NCBI RefSeq assembly: GCF_030532965.1
Contig: NZ_JAUNKC010000012.1
Coordinates: forward strand, 16,627-80,626
DNA: 64,000 bases
Direction: 5' to 3'
Source of the DNA: Corynebacterium sp.
GTDB lineage: Bacteria > Actinomycetota > Actinomycetes > Mycobacteriales > Mycobacteriaceae
A program made the translations under genes and the position numbers. Positions 37,995 through 46,299 of the stretch are shown here, piece by piece. The stretch's first letter is position 1; each line of letters opens with the position of its first letter. The notes under the pieces were generated by a model. That model was given only the letters and a program-made list of their open reading frames with translations, was not told the origin of the DNA and searched no databases.

Positions 37995-40574
37995 CTATTT
38001 CGAAGAGCCGCTATCTTTCGGCGATTTTTCGGCATCATCAGCGTCAGAATCGTTTTTCGGCGCGACTGTTGGTGACTCCGTATTACCTTGATTGCCCTCA
38101 TCGTCCGCGCCACCATCATCGTTTGTGGCGGAATCCGCCGTAGCCGGTGTTGCGGACTCAGCGTCAGAGTTCAATGTATCGTCGGCAACGGATTTTTCTT
38201 CTTCCACACCGACTGCTTTTTGATCGTCCTGAGATGCGGTTTTGGAATCCTGTCGGTTCTCCGAATCGGGAGCATCTTCCTCGATTTCAACATCGATGAT
38301 TTCATCGTCATCGCTGTCGTTTCTTTCACCGATAACGACCGTTGGTTCGCTTGATGGCCCGGAATAAGGTTCCGGAATAGGGGGCGCTGCGGGAGAATTG
38401 ACAGGATCGGTTGCTCCATCCGCAATGATCTTCACGTCAGCGCCCGTCGGTTCAGAGTCTCCTAGTACGGCAGTTTCTTCGCCTTGAGAGATCGGCTGTT
38501 CTGGTTCGGCGGCATTTTCGCTGTTAGGCGTCGGCACTTGCGGTTCCGTATCGGATACACCGGTAGGTTGACCCTCTTTGCCGTAAGGGTTATTGACAAC
38601 AGCGGCTTGTGCTTGTTGCCATGGTTGCGGCTGCTGCCGGGATGCCACTGGCGTCGTTGGTGAAGCCTCATCTAGATCTGATTGCTGATCCGGATGCGTG
38701 TCTGGATACGTTGTGTCATTCGCCGCAAGCTGTGTTGTACCAGGTGCGTGCGGGTCGGTGTCGGTGTGGTGATCGGCATTCTGGGCTTCAGTTGGATTCT
38801 CAGACTCAGCTGATGGTTTGGTGCCGGTGGTCTTGCCTCGACTAACGGTAATGCCGATAAGCACTGCGCCAGACAGCAGAAACGCGAGGACACGTGGGAT
38901 TCCCGTCAGGGTATCCATGTCGAAAAGCAGGAGCTTGAGAATTCCGGCAATAGCAAACATCATGCCAATACCTAATGACGAATGCTGCTTGAGCAGAAGC
39001 CACGCGGCCAAAATGATCCACAATAACGAGGTCAGGGCATGGCCCAGCATCAACCCATTAACGCCACCAAGGGCACCTGTGATGAGGCCAACGGCGATCA
39101 TAGAGTAATACAGTCCGAAGATCGCACTTAACAGCGGAATGGGACTTGGCTGGCGTGCGAAAACATCGCGATAGATAAGGGCTACCACTAGTGCGACCGC
39201 GATGGAGAAGCCGACCACTAATGCTGACGTTACTGGGATATTTGTGATGGCACGAGAGACAACAGCCAGCGATTCGCCCGACAACATCAACGCACCGAGG
39301 AACAGCCATGTGAGCCAAAATGCTGGATGTTGGGGACGATTCTTGAAATATGCAATTGCCGCCGCGAAACAGATAAAGAACGCAGCGGTGACGACGAATT
39401 CCCATTCGCGAGGTGAATGGAACTGGAACGGCAGGAAATTAAAGATCAAAACAATCCACGGGATATATCCGCCAGCGAGCGCAATCCAAATAGCACACAC
39501 CACTACGGCGAAACCGAACGTAATTGGATCGTCGAAAGTGCACAGGACCGCGTAAAGGCCAATCGTGATGGCCGGGTGTGCTTTCAGCAGAACCGTGGCG
39601 AGCATGGCCAACAGGATGAAATAGCCGAAGTCATCTATGTCGGCAGAGAATGTATCACCGAATAACGCACCGGCAACCGCAAGAACGCCACCGACAATCT
39701 CAGCATTTTTCCACTCGCGTTTGTAAGCCGCATATAGCACCATAATGCCCGCTAAGGCGTGCGGCATTAACTGTATATCAAGATCCGAATGATAGCTGAA
39801 ATGCCACATGGTAAGTGCAAACGCGGAAATGCCCGTAGCAATTGCGATGCCTTCTTGGTTCCACCGGCGCGTTATTATGCCAAAACCGACAATCAGGACG
39901 ATGAGGCATGACGTGGCCAATGCCGGTTGCCACAAATCCATAATGTAGCCAAGCGCGATAACAGTCGCGCCCAGAACGAGAAGCGCAGCGCTTGATGTAG
40001 CCCCAACTGCGGCTGGGTGGAAATTGCGTTTTTTAAAGAAGAACGAAAGTCCCAGGAAGGCAAAACCTAATAAAGCGGACAAGACGACTCGAGTGATTGG
40101 TCCGAGCCAGCCTTTTTCAATGCCAAGAGATACTAGGAAGCCAACACCCGCAAAGGTGATGATGGTGCCGAGGGTACCCAGGATACGAATAATAATTTGC
40201 TCATTTGTCCACCACGGTTTGCCCGGCAGCAATGGACCTTGTGCTGGCTGTGACTCTGCACCTGGAAAAGGCTGTGGTTGATATGGCGGACGAGTGTGTC
40301 CGTATGGCGGTTGCTGGGGAGAATGCGAATGCTGCGGAGACTGCGGATGCAGGGGAGTGGGTTGTGGTATATACCGCTGCTGATTGATCGTAGGACTAGT
40401 AACTGGTGGCGGCGGTGGGGGTGCCGGAAACTGTCGAGGCGGTTCAATCCGTGCGGTTATGGCTGCAAGTTCATCACGAGCTCTGCGAAACTCGTTTTCT
40501 GCAGCCTGCAACCGCCGCATTGCTTCCGCGATTTGATCACTGGATTGCGGTATTTCTTCCATGCGAACTAGCAT
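37995..40574 (-). CDS. DUF2339 multi-pass membrane protein with acidic tail
   Basis: An 859-aa protein. The N-terminus has a coiled-coil (IAEAMRRLQAAENEFRRARDELAAI) and a Pro/Gln/His-rich linker to about residue 115. The DUF2339 membrane domain follows (about 125-590), with ~15 or more hydrophobic segments starting with IIIRILGTLGTIITFAGVGF. The last ~265 residues are an acidic, Pro/Thr/Glu-rich, apparently disordered tail. A start at ATG 40562 (MEEIPQSSDQ) is equally possible. Function of the family is unknown. It is divergent from infC. Confidence 0.85.
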   Translation of the reverse strand: MLVRMEEIPQSSDQIAEAMRRLQAAENEFRRARDELAAITARIEPPRQFPAPPPPPPVTSPTINQQRYIPQPTPLHPQSPQHSHSPQQPPYGHTRPPYQPQPFPGAESQPAQGPLLPGKPWWTNEQIIIRILGTLGTIITFAGVGFLVSLGIEKGWLGPITRVVLSALLGFAFLGLSFFFKKRNFHPAAVGATSSAALLVLGATVIALGYIMDLWQPALATSCLIVLIVGFGIITRRWNQEGIAIATGISAFALTMWHFSYHSDLDIQLMPHALAGIMVLYAAYKREWKNAEIVGGVLAVAGALFGDTFSADIDDFGYFILLAMLATVLLKAHPAITIGLYAVLCTFDDPITFGFAVVVCAIWIALAGGYIPWIVLIFNFLPFQFHSPREWEFVVTAAFFICFAAAIAYFKNRPQHPAFWLTWLFLGALMLSGESLAVVSRAITNIPVTSALVVGFSIAVALVVALIYRDVFARQPSPIPLLSAIFGLYYSMIAVGLITGALGGVNGLMLGHALTSLLWIILAAWLLLKQHSSLGIGMMFAIAGILKLLLFDMDTLTGIPRVLAFLLSGAVLIGITVSRGKTTGTKPSAESENPTEAQNADHHTDTDPHAPGTTQLAANDTTYPDTHPDQQSDLDEASPTTPVASRQQPQPWQQAQAAVVNNPYGKEGQPTGVSDTEPQVPTPNSENAAEPEQPISQGEETAVLGDSEPTGADVKIIADGATDPVNSPAAPPIPEPYSGPSSEPTVVIGERNDSDDDEIIDVEIEEDAPDSENRQDSKTASQDDQKAVGVEEEKSVADDTLNSDAESATPATADSATNDDGGADDEGNQGNTESPTVAPKNDSDADDAEKSPKDSGSSK

Positions 40575-40636
40575 ATCAACTGCAAATTAGCTGATTTTGA
40601 TTTCAATTTTGCGGTTTCATAACAGTTTATGTTAAG

Positions 40637-40665
40637 TTGATTCAGCTACCGCCTAAACCTAGTTT
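40637..40665 (+). promoter_or_regulatory. Candidate promoter of the infC-rpmI-rplT operon
   Basis: TTGATT (40637-40642) and TAGTTT (40660-40665) are 17 bases apart. Transcription from about 40672 would give a leader of about 210 bases before infC. Confidence 0.5.
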
Positions 40666-40776
40666 GGGTCGCAAGTGGAGATCTTCCCACCTGAAGCTGC
40701 TTCTGTCGAAGTTGGCACAAGGTCAAAGAGTACGTCAGTAACTTTTTAGGTTGCTGCTGTATGGCATATAAGGTCT

Positions 40777-40808
40777 CCCGTTTATCGGTTTTGGATAAAC
40801 GGGTTTTA
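40777..40808 (+). terminator. Terminator-like hairpin in the infC leader (possible attenuator)
   Basis: CCCGTTTATC (40777-40786) pairs perfectly with GATAAACGGG (40794-40803) and is followed by TTTTATTT. The next upstream gene is divergent, so the only transcript that can reach it comes from the infC promoter. It therefore acts either as an attenuator of the operon or as the end of a small leader RNA. A 36-codon open frame beginning at ATG 40761 runs through the hairpin and ends in TGA at 40869, next to the infC ribosome binding site. Confidence 0.7.
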
Positions 40809-40880
40809 TTTGTGCCAGGGAAAGCGCGAGCGATTGACGGTAGGACACATTTCGTTCACTTTGCTACTTGAGGAGTTCCC

Positions 40881-41402
40881 ATCAGCGCTGAAGCTCGAAT
40901 TAATGAGCGTATCCGAGTCCCCGAGGTCCGTCTTGTTGGCCCTAACGGTGAGCAGGTAGGTATCGTTCGTATCGATGATGCTCGTAAATTGGCATATGAT
41001 GCCGATCTTGATTTGGTGGAGGTGGCGCCAAACGCAAAGCCTCCCGTATGCAAGATCATGGATTACGGCAAGTTTAAGTATGAACAAGCTCAAAAAGCTC
41101 GTGAGGCTCGTAAGAATCAGCAGCAAACGGTAGTCAAGGAGCAAAAGTTCCGTCCGAAAATCGATGACCACGATTACGAGACGAAAAAGAGCAATGTGAT
41201 CCGCTTCCTTAACAAGGGTTCCAAGGTAAAAGTAACCATCATGTTCCGTGGTCGTGAGCAATCTCGACCGGAGCTTGGTTTCCGTCTCTTGGAGCGATTG
41301 GCTGAGGATGTCGCCGAATATGGCATCGTCGAGTCGAAGCCAAAGCAAGACGGTCGTAATATGACCATGGTTTTCGGCCCGGTGCGCAAGGGCAAGAAGT
41401 AA
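40881..41402 (+). CDS. infC: Translation initiation factor IF-3, ATC start codon
   Basis: A 173-aa initiation factor that checks start-codon/initiator-tRNA pairing on the 30S subunit. No ATG, GTG or TTG gives the full protein. The conserved N-terminus ([19 protein letters not shown]) begins directly after an ATC at 40881 preceded by AGGAG at 40871-40875. A first in-frame ATG lies 27 residues later than the conserved start of the N-domain would allow (at 40989). Rare AUU/AUC starts are a known autoregulatory feature of infC genes. The C-domain ([18 protein letters not shown]) is complete. Confidence 0.93.
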   Translation: MSAEARINERIRVPEVRLVGPNGEQVGIVRIDDARKLAYDADLDLVEVAPNAKPPVCKIMDYGKFKYEQAQKAREARKNQQQTVVKEQKFRPKIDDHDYETKKSNVIRFLNKGSKVKVTIMFRGREQSRPELGFRLLERLAEDVAEYGIVESKPKQDGRNMTMVFGPVRKGKK

Positions 41403-41431
41403 AGACTAAAAGTTAAAGGACGTTTAATCCC

Positions 41432-41626
41432 ATGAAGCAGAAGACCCACAAGGGCACCGCTAAGCGGATCAAGACCACTGGCTCTGGCAAGCTGCGTCGT
41501 GAGCAGGCAAACCGCCGCCACCTCCTTGAAGGTAAGCCTTCCAAGCGTACTCGTCGCCTGAAGGGCACCGAGGATGTCGCTCCTGCCGATGTCAAGCGCG
41601 TTAAGCGTCTACTGGGCAAGGCTTAA
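41432..41626 (+). CDS. rpmI: 50S ribosomal protein L35
   Basis: A 64-aa basic ribosomal protein with the expected [14 protein letters not shown] start and [21 protein letters not shown] end. It is the second gene of the infC-rpmI-rplT operon, 29 bases after infC. Confidence 0.97.
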   Translation: MKQKTHKGTAKRIKTTGSGKLRREQANRRHLLEGKPSKRTRRLKGTEDVAPADVKRVKRLLGKA

Positions 41627-41685
41627 TTAGCCGTCTTTCCCATCACAACAGATAAAGAACCTAATTAAGTAAGGAAGTTTGAACA

Positions 41686-42069
41686 GTGGCACGTGTCAAG
41701 CGCTCACTCAACGCCAAGAAGAAGCGTCGCGAGATTCTGAAGTCCGCCAAGGGCTACCGGGGTCAGCGTTCCCGCCTGTACCGTAAGGCAAAGGAACAGT
41801 GGCTGCACTCCATGACTTACGCTTACCGCGATCGTCGCGCACGTAAGTCCGAGTTCCGAAAGCTGTGGATCACTCGTATCAACGCCGCAGCTCGCATGAA
41901 CGACATCACGTACAACCGTCTGATCCAGGGCCTGAAGCTCGCTGGCATTGAGGTTGACCGCAAGATTCTCGCAGAACTGGCAGTTAACGATTTCGCTGCA
42001 TTCTCGGCAATCTGCGACGCTGCAAAGGCTGCGCTGCCTGCAGACGTAAACGCACCAAAGGCTGCTTAA
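41686..42069 (+). CDS. rplT: 50S ribosomal protein L20
   Basis: A 127-aa ribosomal protein with a GTG start and AAGGAAG upstream. The typical [22 protein letters not shown] region and LWITRINAA are visible. L20 is known in other bacteria to repress this operon; nothing in this sequence proves that here. A strong terminator follows. Confidence 0.97.
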   Translation: MARVKRSLNAKKKRREILKSAKGYRGQRSRLYRKAKEQWLHSMTYAYRDRRARKSEFRKLWITRINAAARMNDITYNRLIQGLKLAGIEVDRKILAELAVNDFAAFSAICDAAKAALPADVNAPKAA

Positions 42070-42087
42070 GTTCTAGGGCGCATTTTC

Positions 42088-42136
42088 AACTGCTTCCGTT
42101 CCACTACGACAACTGGAATGGAGGCAGTTTTCGTTT
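42088..42136 (+). terminator. Terminator of the infC-rpmI-rplT operon
   Basis: Stem AACTGCTTCCGTTCCA (42088-42103) with TGGAATGGAGGCAGTT (42114-42129), one mismatch, followed by TTCGTTT. Confidence 0.85.
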
Positions 42137-42147
42137 GCGGGTAACCA

Positions 42148-42195
42148 AAGTGGGCGTTATGGAGATCAAAAGACTGATGTCCATAACGCCCACTT
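42148..42195 (-). terminator. Terminator of the cstR-like operon
   Basis: Perfect 16-bp stem AAGTGGGCGTTATGGA (42148-42163) and TCCATAACGCCCACTT (42180-42195), just after the stop of the minus-strand regulator gene and back to back with the rplT terminator. Confidence 0.8.
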
Positions 42196-42203
42196 CAGCG
42201 GTT

Positions 42204-42461
42204 TTAGCTAAGCGATAAGAAGAGTTTTTCTAGTTTCGCCTGGTCAAGTTCCGTGCCTTCTTCGCGGAGGCATTTTTTCATGCCTACCGCAATGATGGAA
42301 AAACCAGCTTTGTCTATTGCTTTGGAAACGGCCGCCAGTTGGGTGATTGCAGCTTCACATTCCTCACCGTCCTCAAGCATGCGGATCACTGCGGCGAGTT
42401 GTCCGTTAGCGCGCTTGAGACGGGTGATGGATGCTTTTACTTCTTCTGGTTCTAAATGCAT
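42204..42461 (-). CDS. CsoR-family regulator, CstR-like persulfide sensor
   Basis: An 85-aa helical repressor of the CsoR/RcnR/CstR (DUF156) family. Copper-sensing CsoR proteins use Cys-His-Cys. Here Cys35 and Cys64 are present, 29 residues apart as in CstR, but the His position (residue 60) is Gly. That predicts a thiol-only sensor that forms di- or polysulfide links, not a Cu(I) sensor. Its partners, a CoA-disulfide reductase fused to rhodanese and a small Cys-rich protein, fit persulfide sensing. It starts 6 bases after the oxidoreductase stop and is the last gene of the operon. A matching operator lies upstream of the first gene. Confidence 0.88.
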   Translation of the reverse strand: MHLEPEEVKASITRLKRANGQLAAVIRMLEDGEECEAAITQLAAVSKAIDKAGFSIIAVGMKKCLREEGTELDQAKLEKLFLSLS

Positions 42462-42467
42462 ACTGGC

Positions 42468-44075
42468 CTACACTAATCGAGAATGCGACCATGTTACATA
42501 ACCACCATCAAGATTTGAAACGGTTATTTCGTGGCCCGAAAGCAGGGATGTAGCGATATGGCCGCGCAGTCCTACCTGACAGAAAACGATCGCATTGTCT
42601 TTGATTCGCGAGATGTTGTCGCGAAGCTCGTCGACAGGGATATTGATTGCTCCCGGAATGGTGCCAGCGGCGAATTCGGCAGCGGTCCGAACGTCGATAA
42701 GCTGCACTCCGGTCTTTTCTTCGATCTCGTGCCACTGGATGCTGGGTTCGCTGTTCTTCCGATTGTCCGCAACCATCCCCGCAATGTTAACGGGGTCCTT
42801 CGCAGAGCCAAATTGTGGAGCGTAGGCCAATTCCAGGTCGGCAAGGTCAGTTGCAGTTAAACCTGCACGCATTGCTGTGGCGATGACGTCAATGCGCTTA
42901 TCGACGCCAGCATCGCCGACCACTTGAGCGCCGAGGATTGCGTCGGTGTCTGCATCAATAACGAGCTTGATGTGGATTGGTGTCGCGCCAGGGTAATACC
43001 CAGCATGGTCGCCAGGGTGAACGTGAACCACCCGAACATTGCGGCCAGCGCTGCGTGCCCGACGTTCATTCCAGCCAGTGACGGCGGCGGCCAACCCGAA
43101 GACACCAACAATCGCGGTTGCCTGGGTGGACGTACGGCTAACGTTGCGGCCGCTTATGATGTCAGCTACAAGTCGACCATTACGATTTGCGGTCTGCGCA
43201 AGAGGGATGAGCTGGTCGCTGCCGTCAATAGCATCGCGTTTCTCGGCAGCATCGCCCAACGCGAAGATGTTGGGGATATTGGTTCGCAGTTGGTCATTGA
43301 CTTTGATTCCGCTGCGCTCGCTGATCGCTATTCCAGCTGCGGCAGCCAGTTCTGAATCGGGTACCACGCCGATTGCTGCGATGACGAGGTCTGCGGGTAT
43401 TTCTTCCCCGTTAGAAAGCGAAATAGTGGCGTCATTGATTGAGGTTGCCTCGGTACTGGTTAGTACAGTGACACCGTTGTCCCGGAGCCGCTGGGTTACA
43501 ATCCCCGCCATTTCTTGATCAAGCGGTGCGAGAATATGTGGGGCACGTTCAATCAGCGTGACAGACATTCCGCGATGTTTGAAGTTTTCGGCAAGCTCCA
43601 GGCCGATAAAACCGCCGCCGATGATCGCTGCGGTTTTCGTTTCCGCAGTGAGCTTTTCGACGATTGCGTCTGCATCTTCCACCGTTCGTAGCATCGCGGC
43701 ACGTTCAATGCCGGGAATTGGCGGCGTGATCGGACGAGCGCCGGGGGACAAGACTAGGAAGTCGTATGTTTGGGTGATCTGACCGTTTGGCGTCTGTACG
43801 GTTACTGTTTGGTTTTCTGGATCAATGGCTGTCACGCGATGGTTGACGCGGACATCGATATTGAAGCGATTGGACAGTGATTCTGGTGTTTGGAGGAGTA
43901 GCGACTCCCGCTCGGGGATGATGCTGCCAACATAGTAGGGCAGGCCGCAGTTTGCGTATGAAACGTGCGGTGACGCTTCAAAGACGATGATGTCCATGTT
44001 TTCATCTCGACGCCGTAGCCTGGTCGCGGTTGACATGCCGCCAGCGACGCCGCCCACAATCACGGTTGTAGTCAT
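42468..44075 (-). CDS. CoA-disulfide/persulfide reductase with C-terminal rhodanese domain
   Basis: A 535-aa fusion. Residues ~1-445 are a FAD/NAD(P)H pyridine nucleotide-disulfide oxidoreductase with GGVAGGMSTATRLRR at the start and a single active-site Cys43 in YANCGLPYYVG, as in CoA-disulfide reductases. Residues ~450-535 are a rhodanese domain with the active-site loop CQVGLRG. CoADR-Rhd enzymes reduce CoA or glutathione persulfides and polysulfides in the cytoplasm. Co-operonic with a CstR-like repressor. Could be named Npsr/CoADR-Rhd; the exact substrate is not proved by sequence. Confidence 0.9.
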   Translation of the reverse strand: MTTTVIVGGVAGGMSTATRLRRRDENMDIIVFEASPHVSYANCGLPYYVGSIIPERESLLLQTPESLSNRFNIDVRVNHRVTAIDPENQTVTVQTPNGQITQTYDFLVLSPGARPITPPIPGIERAAMLRTVEDADAIVEKLTAETKTAAIIGGGFIGLELAENFKHRGMSVTLIERAPHILAPLDQEMAGIVTQRLRDNGVTVLTSTEATSINDATISLSNGEEIPADLVIAAIGVVPDSELAAAAGIAISERSGIKVNDQLRTNIPNIFALGDAAEKRDAIDGSDQLIPLAQTANRNGRLVADIISGRNVSRTSTQATAIVGVFGLAAAVTGWNERRARSAGRNVRVVHVHPGDHAGYYPGATPIHIKLVIDADTDAILGAQVVGDAGVDKRIDVIATAMRAGLTATDLADLELAYAPQFGSAKDPVNIAGMVADNRKNSEPSIQWHEIEEKTGVQLIDVRTAAEFAAGTIPGAINIPVDELRDNISRIKDNAIVFCQVGLRGHIATSLLSGHEITVSNLDGGYVTWSHSRLV

Positions 44076-44077
44076 GG

Positions 44078-44248
44078 TTAGTTTCCCCCAAACAGTTTGG
44101 AGAGAAACCCGCCACCGGTTTTCTGCTGGCTGCGGTCACAGGTGCACCACTGTCCAGCGGGTACTTGGGCTTTAACTTGGTCGATGTGTTGTCCGCAACC
44201 TGCCCAGGTGGTTTTTCCGCAGGATTTACACAGTACTGGTCGGCACAT
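44078..44248 (-). CDS. Small Cys-rich zinc-ribbon-like protein (56 aa)
   Basis: A 56-aa protein with ATG start and GGAG upstream, ending two bases before the CoADR-rhodanese gene. It starts MCRPVLCKSCGKTTWAGCG and has six cysteines arranged as C2, C7-x2-C10, C18 and C35-x-C37 plus His21, suggesting a metal-binding ribbon. Similar short proteins starting MCRPV-x-C-x-x-CGKTTW are common in actinobacteria, as I recall. It is the first gene of the persulfide operon. Function unknown. Confidence 0.8.
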   Translation of the reverse strand: MCRPVLCKSCGKTTWAGCGQHIDQVKAQVPAGQWCTCDRSQQKTGGGFLSKLFGGN

Positions 44249-44296
44249 AATTTCTCCGTTTCTGAATTATTTTTTACGAGGTACGCTATACCTCAG

Positions 44297-44316
44297 ATAT
44301 ACCCCAGGGGGTATAT
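44297..44316. promoter_or_regulatory. CsoR/CstR-type operator
   Basis: The near-perfect palindrome ATATACCCC-AG-GGGGTATAT matches the ATACCCC...GGGGTAT form of CsoR/CstR operators. It lies 49 bases upstream of the first gene of the persulfide operon and 36 bases upstream of trmH, so it overlaps the likely promoter of the operon. The minus-strand sequence offers TTGCGA and TATATC as possible promoter elements with a long (19-base) spacer, which a bound repressor would cover. Confidence 0.8.
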
Positions 44317-44351
44317 TTTTCGCAATTTTTAACCGTGCTACAGTCTGAGGA

Positions 44352-45173
44352 ATGGATCTACATTTCGACGAGGCTTTCACGGAACGAACTCCACGCGTGG
44401 TAAACGCTGCAAAACTTCATAAGACGCAGGCGCGAAAGAAGGCGAACCGGTTTATCGTCGAAGGTGAAAATTCGGTGGAGTCAGCGGTAGCCACCGGAGC
44501 GGCAACTGATGTTTTTGTTACCGAGACCGCTGCGGAAAAGTTCGAACCAATCATTCGGATGGCTGGCCATATGAATGTGTATGTGCACCCGATTACGGAA
44601 AAAGCAGCGAAAAGTTTGTCGGACACATCAACCACCACCGGACTGTTCGCTATTTGTACGCCGGTACTGTGGCCGCTAGCCAAAGCCCTCAGCGGAAAAC
44701 CAACATTGGTGAGTGTTCCGGTGCGAACAAATGATCCTGGCAATGCGGGCACACTTATCCGCGTGTCGGATGCGGTCGGAGCAGACGCTGTGATCTTTGC
44801 GGGGGAGACGGTGGACCCTCACTCCTCGAAAGTGGTCCGCTCCTCGGCCGGATCGCTGTTCCATGTGCCAGTATCCCGGGAAACCAACATAGATGCGGTG
44901 CTGAAAAAGCTCCGGGCGCAAGGGCTACAAATTATCGCTACTGCTGCGGACGGCGAAGTCTCGCTGGATGAGGCCGATTCCATATTGCGTGAACCAACTG
45001 CGTGGTTATTCGGCAACGAGGCACACGGACTGGGCGAAGATTTATTGCAGCAAGCTGACCACCGGATTCGTATACCGATTCGTGGTAGGGCCGAGTCGTT
45101 GAATCTCGCAACCGCAGCTGCGATTTGCCTTTATGAGTCCGCCAAGGTGCAAAACCAATCAGACCAAAGCTGA
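44352..45173 (+). CDS. TrmH/SpoU-family RNA 2'-O-methyltransferase
   Basis: A 273-aa SPOUT methyltransferase. The N-terminal substrate-binding domain carries KANRFIVEGENSVESA; the catalytic knot carries NDPGNAGTLIRVSDAVGADAVIF, FGNEAHGLG, and ESLNLATAAAICLYE. It is probably a 23S rRNA methyltransferase; its target nucleotide cannot be read from the sequence. It precedes pheS-pheT, as in other actinobacteria. Confidence 0.93.
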   Translation: MDLHFDEAFTERTPRVVNAAKLHKTQARKKANRFIVEGENSVESAVATGAATDVFVTETAAEKFEPIIRMAGHMNVYVHPITEKAAKSLSDTSTTTGLFAICTPVLWPLAKALSGKPTLVSVPVRTNDPGNAGTLIRVSDAVGADAVIFAGETVDPHSSKVVRSSAGSLFHVPVSRETNIDAVLKKLRAQGLQIIATAADGEVSLDEADSILREPTAWLFGNEAHGLGEDLLQQADHRIRIPIRGRAESLNLATAAAICLYESAKVQNQSDQS

Positions 45174-45176
45174 CCT

Positions 45177-46281
<1,105 letters not shown>

Positions 46282-46299
46282 TCTCAAAGGACGATAACA

